The notes under the pieces were generated by a model. The model made no database searches, was not told the origin of the DNA, and saw nothing but the letters and a program-made list of their open reading frames with translations. This document shows, one piece after another, positions 13,478 to 17,697 of a DNA stretch of 17,697 nt. A program made the position numbers and the translations under genes. The stretch is from the NCBI GenBank assembly GCA_038213135.1, contig JBBQTQ010000056.1, positions 1 to 17,697 of the forward strand, written 5' to 3'. How positions within the stretch are numbered: position 1 is the first letter of the stretch; each line of letters begins with the position of its first letter. This DNA comes from JBBQTQ01 sp038213135. Its GTDB lineage: Bacteria; Actinomycetota; Thermoleophilia; Gaiellales; Gaiellaceae.

Positions 13478-13507
13478 TTCAGAGACAATACCCCAGAGGG
13501 GTATAAT
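13478..13507 (+). promoter_or_regulatory. Promoter of the metal cassette, apparently leaderless
   Basis: A perfect -10 TATAAT at 13502-13507 and a -35-like TTCAGA at 13478-13483 with an 18-bp spacer. The expected start of transcription is about 13514, and the ATG is at 13515, so the mRNA should have no leader. No Shine-Dalgarno is present. Confidence 0.75.
13488..13504. promoter_or_regulatory. CsoR-like operator palindrome
   Basis: ATACCCCAGAGGGGTAT: 7-bp perfect arms around AGA, overlapping the -10 box. Operators of CsoR/RcnR-family metal repressors have this TACCCC...GGGGTA form, and the copper-responsive CsoR sites of Mycobacterium and Bacillus are close in style. Repressor binding would block polymerase; metal binding would release it. 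No csoR gene is in the window. Confidence 0.7.
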
Positions 13508-13514
13508 CGGAACT

Positions 13515-14717
13515 ATGCCTAGCATTTTGGCCTTGGGCGTCGGTCACCAGTTGCTGCGGGCGTTGTCGTTCGCGGGCGGTATGACCTGGGAGATTCTCTG
13601 GGCACTGATTCTCGGCTTCGCGCTGTCGGCAGTGGTACAGGCAGTTGTCTCCAAGCGCGAGATGCGCCGTCTGTTGCCAGACGACTCGCCGAAGACGCTG
13701 GCGGTAGCGGCCGGCCTGGGCGCTGCTTCCTCCTCGTGTTCCTACGCCTCAGTTGCGCTCGCTCGATCTCTGTTCCGCAAGGGAGCCGACTTCGCCGCCG
13801 CGATGGTCTTCGAGATCGCCTCGACGAACCTCGTCTTCGAGCTCGGGATCGTTATGGCGCTGCTCCTTGGCTGGCAGTTCGTGGTCGGCGAGTTCGTCGG
13901 CGGCCCACTGATGATCGTTCTGATCGCTCTCATCTTTCGGCTGTTCCTGAAGCGTCGGTTGGTTCAGGAGGCCCGAGCTCAAGCTGAGCGCGGCCTCCTC
14001 GGCTCGATGGAGGGCCACGCCGAGATGGACATGTCCGTTCAAAAACATGGCTCTTTGTGGCAGCGGCTGCGCTCGCCAGCCGGATTCACTTCGACAGCCG
14101 ACTACTTCGTCATGGACTGGGCTGCGATCTGGCGCGACATCGCCGCCGGCCTGTTGATCGCCGGGGCGCTAGCAGCCTGGGTGCCGGACTCGTTCTGGCA
14201 GGGACTCTTTCTGACCCATCACCCGACGCTGGCCCGGCTTTGGGGTCCGGTGATCGGGCCGTTCGTGGCGATCATCAGCTTCGTTTGTTCGGTCGGGAAC
14301 GTGCCGCTCGCTGCTGTGCTCTGGAACGGCGGCATCAGCTTCGGCGGCGTCCTGTCGTTCATCTTCGCCGACCTGATCATCCTGCCGATCCTCAACATCT
14401 ACCGGAAGTACTACGGCTGGAGGATGGCGGGCTTCCTCCTAGTCAGCTTCTACTTGACGATGGTCGTTGCTGGCCTGATCGTCGAGTTCCTGTTCAGCGG
14501 AATCGGTCTCGAGCGGCACGCCCGTGACGCCAAGATCGAGATGGCGAGCATCACCTGGAACTACACAACTGTGCTGAACATCATCTTTCTCTTGGTGGCC
14601 GCCGTTCTGATCTGGCGCTACTTCAAGCACGGCGGCGGGCTGAGGATGCTCCGGATGATGAACAAACCGATGACCGGCGGACACGATCTTCACGACCACG
14701 CCAGCACGGCTGCCTGA
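13515..14717 (+). CDS. Permease of the ArsP/UPF0718 (DUF318) family
   Basis: 400 residues, multi-pass membrane protein, probably a metal or metalloid exporter. The two internally related family motifs are visible: GLGAASSSCSYASVALARSLFRKGADFAAAMVFEIASTNLVFELG (C75) and FVCSVGNVPLAAVLWNGGISFGGVLSFIFADLIILPILNIYRKYYG (C258). The loop at about 165-180 (MEGHAEMDMSVQKHG) and the C-terminal tail (MLRMMNKPMTGGHDLHDH) are rich in Met and His, suggesting soft-metal binding. Start ATG 13515 fits the leaderless promoter. Family members transport organoarsenicals or remain uncharacterised; copper is suggested here only by the operator and the downstream HMA gene. Confidence 0.92.
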   Translation: MPSILALGVGHQLLRALSFAGGMTWEILWALILGFALSAVVQAVVSKREMRRLLPDDSPKTLAVAAGLGAASSSCSYASVALARSLFRKGADFAAAMVFEIASTNLVFELGIVMALLLGWQFVVGEFVGGPLMIVLIALIFRLFLKRRLVQEARAQAERGLLGSMEGHAEMDMSVQKHGSLWQRLRSPAGFTSTADYFVMDWAAIWRDIAAGLLIAGALAAWVPDSFWQGLFLTHHPTLARLWGPVIGPFVAIISFVCSVGNVPLAAVLWNGGISFGGVLSFIFADLIILPILNIYRKYYGWRMAGFLLVSFYLTMVVAGLIVEFLFSGIGLERHARDAKIEMASITWNYTTVLNIIFLLVAAVLIWRYFKHGGGLRMLRMMNKPMTGGHDLHDHASTAA

Positions 14718-14817
14718 CCGGTGTCCTCAGCGTAGGTTCACGAGATCGCCAACGGGGTGCGCCGATAGCCCGGTCATGGCGAGTAGTGCAGAGACCAGCG
14801 TCGTGAAATAGGCCACT

Positions 14818-15210
14818 TTGCAGCAGCTTAGCGAGGGCGATGTCCTCGCTCTCGCTGCAACCACATTCGCTTTGTCTGCCTGGCTGGTCTACCCTTGCAG
14901 GGTGATCCGGCTGCGCGAGGGGATCGATCGCGGGCTCGCGAATCCATGGTTACGGATTCTGCTGCTCTTGCTGCTGGCCCTGCTGGCGGTCTTTGTCATC
15001 TTTCACGCCACGCACGACCAGCTCGCCGATACAGGCGGGATTGCCTGTATCGCGCTGATTCTCTTCGTCGTTGTGCAACTCGTCGGCCGGCCGGTGAACG
15101 AGCTCGTTCTCGTGCTCGGCTCGCCACGCCTGCGGGCACCCCCGCGCAGGCGCTTCGCGGCTGCGTTCGTCCCGGCGATCGCCTCTTCTCTGAATCCGCT
15201 TCGACGTTGA
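14818..15210 (+). CDS. Small membrane protein of unknown function
   Basis: 130 residues from TTG 14818; an in-frame stop at 14809-14811 prevents an earlier start, and no better start codon exists before the first hydrophobic stretch. Three hydrophobic segments: ALAATTFALSAWLVYPC (about 10-26), RILLLLLLALLAVFVIF (46-62) and GGIACIALILFVVVQLVG (73-90). A basic tail follows. It lies 100 bp after the permease and in the same direction, so it may belong to the metal cassette. I do not recognise the family. Confidence 0.62.
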   Translation: MQQLSEGDVLALAATTFALSAWLVYPCRVIRLREGIDRGLANPWLRILLLLLLALLAVFVIFHATHDQLADTGGIACIALILFVVVQLVGRPVNELVLVLGSPRLRAPPRRRFAAAFVPAIASSLNPLRR

Positions 15211-15218
15211 GCTGACTT

Positions 15219-15242
15219 CTCGGCGCGCCCCCGCGCGCCGAG
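15219..15242 (+). other. GC-rich hairpin before the NlpC/P60 gene
   Basis: Perfect 10-bp stem CTCGGCGCGC / GCGCGCCGAG with a CCCC loop, 8 bp after the preceding stop. No T-run follows, so it is more likely an attenuating or mRNA-stabilising stem than a full terminator. Confidence 0.5.
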
Positions 15243-15274
15243 GAAGTCCCTTGACGTCGAACGGAGGAGAACGC

Positions 15275-16423
15275 ATGTCCTTGCTCACACGAGCTACTCA
15301 GATACACAAGCGCAGGGGCGCCGCCTTTCTAGCCGTGGCATTTTCGGTTGGCCTGGCAGTCGCTGTGCTGGCTTCGCCATCGGCACTGGCCGACCCCGGC
15401 GCGATCCGCGACAAGCAAGCCGAGGCCCAGCGCGTCCTTGCAGAGATCAACGCCCTCGATTCCCACCTCGGTCGCGCCGTTGAGGCCTACAACGGCGCGA
15501 GGGTCAAGCTCGACGGCATTCGCCAGTCGATCACCCTCAATCAGCGCGACCTAGCGGTCGCCAGGGGCAATGTTCGCCGGGCGCAGCGAACACTGGCCAA
15601 CCGTCTTGTCGGGCTCTACACCTCAGGCGGCGGAAGCACCTCTTCCCTCGAGGTTCTGCTCGGTTCGCGGAGCCTGAACGACGCGATCGGCCGCTTCGAC
15701 GCGGCTCAACGCGTCGCCGCCCAAGACGCGTTGATCATGACGCAGGTTCGCCACTTCAAGAAGACGGTCACGACTCGCGAGCGGCGGCTCGAGCATGACC
15801 GAGCAGCCCAGGCGGAAGCGGTGGCGGCTCTCGATGCCCAGCGACAGGCGATCGAAGGACAGTTGGCCGAGCGCCAGCGGCTGCTCTCCTCGGTGAAGAG
15901 CGAGATCGTCAAGCTTCAGGCCGAGGAGCGCGCTCGGCAAGCCGAACTCCGTCGTCAAGCGCAGGCTCGCCTTGCCGCGCAAGAGGCGGCCGCGCGTGCC
16001 GCGCTGAGGAACACGGTCGTTGGGCCATCGGTCGTCACGCCGGAGGACACGACGATCGCGCCGCCGTCGCACTACGGCGGTGTTGTCGGGATCGCGATGC
16101 AATACCTCGGCACCCCCTACGTTTGGGGTGGAGCGAGTCCCGGCGGCTTCGACTGCTCTGGCCTGGCGATGTACGTCTACGCCCAGGTCGGCGTCTCGCT
16201 GCCGCACTACACCGGTTCGCAGTACCAGATGGGGGTCGCCGTCTCCCGCGATCAACTTCAGCCCGGCGACCTTGTCTTCTTCGACGGCCTCGGTCACGAA
16301 GGCATCTACATCGGCGGCGGCCAGTTCATCCACGCGCCACACACGGGCGACGTCGTCAAGATCTCCAGCCTCAGCGATCCCTGGTACGCCTCGACGTACG
16401 TCGGAGCGCGGAGGATCCTCTAG
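15275..16423 (+). CDS. Secreted NlpC/P60 peptidoglycan hydrolase with coiled-coil domain
   Basis: 382 residues from ATG 15275, preceded by the strong ribosome site GGAGGAGA at 15263-15270; a TTG at 15251 is in frame but lies upstream of that site. Signal peptide at about 1-39 (ending in SPSALA), a long helical coiled-coil region at about 45-250 rich in Gln/Arg/Ala (QAEAQRVLAEINALD ... QAEERARQAELRRQ), then the NlpC/P60 domain at about 268-382. Catalytic residues: C294 in FDCSGL, H341 in GHEGIYIG, H353 in FIHAP. Such RipA-like proteins cut peptide stems of the cell wall, and the coiled coil usually gates the active site. Its place inside a metal cassette is unusual. Confidence 0.93.
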   Translation: MSLLTRATQIHKRRGAAFLAVAFSVGLAVAVLASPSALADPGAIRDKQAEAQRVLAEINALDSHLGRAVEAYNGARVKLDGIRQSITLNQRDLAVARGNVRRAQRTLANRLVGLYTSGGGSTSSLEVLLGSRSLNDAIGRFDAAQRVAAQDALIMTQVRHFKKTVTTRERRLEHDRAAQAEAVAALDAQRQAIEGQLAERQRLLSSVKSEIVKLQAEERARQAELRRQAQARLAAQEAAARAALRNTVVGPSVVTPEDTTIAPPSHYGGVVGIAMQYLGTPYVWGGASPGGFDCSGLAMYVYAQVGVSLPHYTGSQYQMGVAVSRDQLQPGDLVFFDGLGHEGIYIGGGQFIHAPHTGDVVKISSLSDPWYASTYVGARRIL

Positions 16424-16452
16424 CGCGCCACGGCCAAACGGAAGGAGCGGTG

Positions 16453-16656
16453 ATGAGTGAACAACTGACCTACACGGTGCCGGGCATGCACTGCGGCCAC
16501 TGCGAAGCCAGCGTCAAACGGGAACTGAGCTCGCTGCCCGGCGTCGAATCAGTCGACGTCGATCTCGACAGCAAGCGCGTCGACATCCAAGGACAAGACC
16601 TCGACGACGCCCGGCTTCGGGAGGCGATCCAGGAAGCGGGGTTCGAACCCGAATGA
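16453..16656 (+). CDS. CopZ-like heavy-metal-associated (HMA) domain metallochaperone
   Basis: 67 residues, one HMA domain. Metal-binding motif GMHCGHC with C14 and C17, then the usual ASVKRELSSLPGVESVDVDLDSKRVDI and EAIQEAGFEPE. Such proteins carry Cu(I), sometimes other soft metals, in the cytoplasm and deliver it to exporters or to the regulator. The extra His between and before the Cys is common in bacterial CopZ. ATG 16453 has the ribosome site GGAAGGAG upstream. The stop overlaps the next ATG (ATGA at 16653-16656). Confidence 0.95.
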   Translation: MSEQLTYTVPGMHCGHCEASVKRELSSLPGVESVDVDLDSKRVDIQGQDLDDARLREAIQEAGFEPE

Positions 16657-17207
16657 GAACTCGAACACGTCTTGTGGTAGCCGCATCGATTCTCCTGCTG
16701 GCTGCCGGTGCGTCGGTCTCTGCGCTCGGCGCAAGCGCCACCTCGAGCGTTGTCGGTTGTAAGAGCGAGCCCGGTGCAGAGGCGACCACGACCGCGAGTT
16801 ACCGCTTCCTGTTACGGATCGGCATGCAGGAGAAGATGTACACGCCGACGCAGGTGAAGAAGCTGCACCCGAAGAGTGGCGAGGTGATGCTCAGGGGCAC
16901 GATGTCTGCGATGGGTCAAATGGCGATGGGATCGATGCGACACCTCGAGGTCCAGATCTGCTCCCGCCGCGACAGCGCGGTGATTGCCAACGCGAGTCCG
17001 ACGATCTTCCTGATCGACCCTGTGTCGAAGGCCGGAGCGGCGATCAAAGTGCCAGTCGCGGTCATGGAAGGGATCGGCAAGGGGCTAGCCGATCTTCACT
17101 ACGGCAACAACGTCGAGATGGCCGCTGGCCACCACCGCTATACCGTCAAAGTGAGCCTGCGAGGTGAGACGGCCACATTTCACGTCCATCTGGCGCTGCA
17201 CGGCTAA
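16653..17207 (+). CDS. Secreted Met/His-rich protein, probable periplasmic metal binder
   Basis: 184 residues. Signal peptide at about 1-27 (LVVAASILLLAAGASVSALGASA). C36 in SSVVGC could be a weak lipobox. A Met cluster at M84, M87, M90, M92, M95 (TMSAMGQMAMGSM) is followed by RHLEVQIC (C103). The end has paired His (VEMAAGHHRYTV, TFHVHLALHG). The motif order, an HLEV strand and later DLHYGNNVEM with a YTVKV strand, reminds me of the Tp34/P19-type periplasmic iron or copper proteins, but I cannot confirm that. Translational coupling to the CopZ-like gene supports a copper role. Confidence 0.82.
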   Translation: MRTRTRLVVAASILLLAAGASVSALGASATSSVVGCKSEPGAEATTTASYRFLLRIGMQEKMYTPTQVKKLHPKSGEVMLRGTMSAMGQMAMGSMRHLEVQICSRRDSAVIANASPTIFLIDPVSKAGAAIKVPVAVMEGIGKGLADLHYGNNVEMAAGHHRYTVKVSLRGETATFHVHLALHG

Positions 17208-17394
17208 CGCCGCGACGGCAGTCTTGCCTTGCGCCGAGACTCGTGAGACGCTGGAGAAGGATCAGGCCAGGGTGAGCAACTCTCGGAGAGGATCGGAAAG
17301 GTTTAAGAGCTGTCCGGTTAGGTCCGCCTGAGAGGACTTGAGCCAGCGAGGGTCAGCGCCCGAGCAGCTTGGCGAGCTTCCACCACTCGCCTGA

Positions 17395-17424
17395 GTTCAA
17401 ACGTTGTTCCACCAGGGCCGCTCA
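17395..17424 (-). repeat. 30-bp dispersed repeat, copy B
   Basis: One mismatch to 13246-13275, in the same orientation, 4.15 kb away. Similarity continues leftwards to about 17360 (TCCACCACTC is shared, after a 3-nt indel). Read on the - strand both copies encode VEQRLN, then EWW, then LA and LL at matching positions. Confidence 0.85.
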
Positions 17425-17658
17425 ACCACCGAAAACCGCGTAACGGAGCGGGTTCGGCTCATGCTTTCGGCGGTCTTGGCGGTGGTTGCGTGATACGCCC
17501 AGAACCGCCTAGCGAAGGTGAAAACTGGCGCGTCCCTAGTCGTAGAGCGCCGACCGCAAGCAAGCCTGAAAGTCAAGTCGTCTGAAGTGGTGTAACGCCT
17601 CGCTCGTCGGAGGGCGGCTCAGGCTGGTTGGAGTGCGCGTACCTCCTCTCGGGCTGGT

Positions 17659-17692
17659 TCGCGCTCGTCCTCGTCGACGAGGACGAGCGCGA
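17659..17692. repeat. 34-bp perfect palindrome
   Basis: 17-bp arms meeting at the TCGTCGACGA centre, with no loop. One G:U and one G:C pair would extend it outwards to 17657-17694. It lies near the window end and may be part of an unseen coding region or a binding site. Confidence 0.75.
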
Positions 17693-17697
17693 GCGAC

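Larger units (their letters stand above)
17208..17697. other. Region without a confident gene
   Basis: 490 bp with no ORF of convincing length or composition. It holds repeat copy B (17395-17424) and a palindrome at 17659-17692. A short + strand frame, open from the stop at 17583 to the window edge, reads ECAYLLSGWFALVLVDEDER near its end. It could be the beginning of a gene that continues outside (possible TTG at 17628), but this cannot be judged here. A - strand peptide VEQRLNSGEWWKLAKLLGR with a stop after it covers copy B. Confidence 0.6.

Noticed and set aside
15251..15274. TTG 15251 as start of the NlpC/P60 gene
   Set aside because: A strong GGAGGAGA site lies downstream of it and just before ATG 15275, which also begins a standard signal peptide.
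15211..15274. Possible riboswitch before the NlpC/P60 gene (ydaO type occurs before such genes in actinobacteria)
   Set aside because: Only 64 bases are available and only one simple hairpin is seen; too short for the known c-di-AMP riboswitch.
11986..17424. Integrative element inserted at the tRNA-Ser genes
   Set aside because: No integrase or transposase is present, and I found no repeat of the tRNA 3' end downstream; the 30-bp repeats do not match the tRNA.
1..17697. CRISPR arrays
   Set aside because: No set of regularly spaced direct repeats was seen anywhere in the window.

Overview
The window reads as chromosomal DNA from a very GC-rich actinobacterium. The evidence is heavy G/C at third codon positions, frequent GTG/TTG starts, almost every gene junction a 4-nt start/stop overlap, several probable leaderless promoters, and a LigD-type end-joining system split into separate genes. 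The gene style fits a deep-branching actinobacterium such as Thermoleophilia/Gaiellales, but that placement is inference; no rRNA or species marker is present.

Layout. (1) 16-1020: stand-alone ATP-dependent DNA ligase (LigC / LigD-ligase type). (2) 1061-8191, + strand: one tightly coupled operon. It holds an ECF sigma factor, a one-TM exported protein in the anti-sigma position, a second truncated copy of that protein's outer domain, a MoxR AAA+ ATPase, a DUF58 protein, a BatD-like membrane protein, a VWA protein, a TPR-like membrane protein and a second BatA-like VWA protein. All junctions except one are ATGA, GTGA or CTGA overlaps. (3) 7968-8993, - strand: LigD polymerase/primase-domain protein, convergent with and overlapping the BatA-like gene. 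(4) 9022-11415: complete polar amino-acid ABC importer (binding protein, permease, ATPase), followed by a GroES-like gene without groEL (11418-11717). (5) 11718-12236: a cluster of hairpins, two tandem tRNA-Ser genes (GCU, CGA) and a perfect 15-bp hairpin. (6) 12237-13179, - strand: HicB-HicA toxin-antitoxin pair with a DUF6933 gene behind it. (7) 13515-17207, + strand: a metal-handling cassette headed by a CsoR-like palindrome over a perfect TATAAT box. It encodes an ArsP/UPF0718-type permease, a small membrane protein, a secreted NlpC/P60 hydrolase, a CopZ-like HMA metallochaperone and a secreted Met/His-rich protein. (8) 17208-17697: no clear gene; it holds a copy of a 30-bp repeat that also lies just before the cassette, and a 34-bp perfect palindrome.

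How the genes may work together. The sigma/MoxR/VWA operon looks like an envelope-stress or envelope-assembly module: the sigma factor probably drives its own operon, the exported protein is placed to hold it at the membrane, and MoxR plus VWA proteins act as a chaperone-like machine. The second cassette looks like a copper (or other soft metal) response: a CsoR-type repressor encoded elsewhere would control export, periplasmic binding, cytosolic chaperoning and possibly cell-wall remodelling. The two DNA-repair genes bracket the Bat-type operon and together supply two of the three LigD activities. The most novel-looking items are the sigma-headed MoxR/VWA operon with its duplicated sensor domain, and the repeat-bracketed metal cassette that includes a cell-wall hydrolase.
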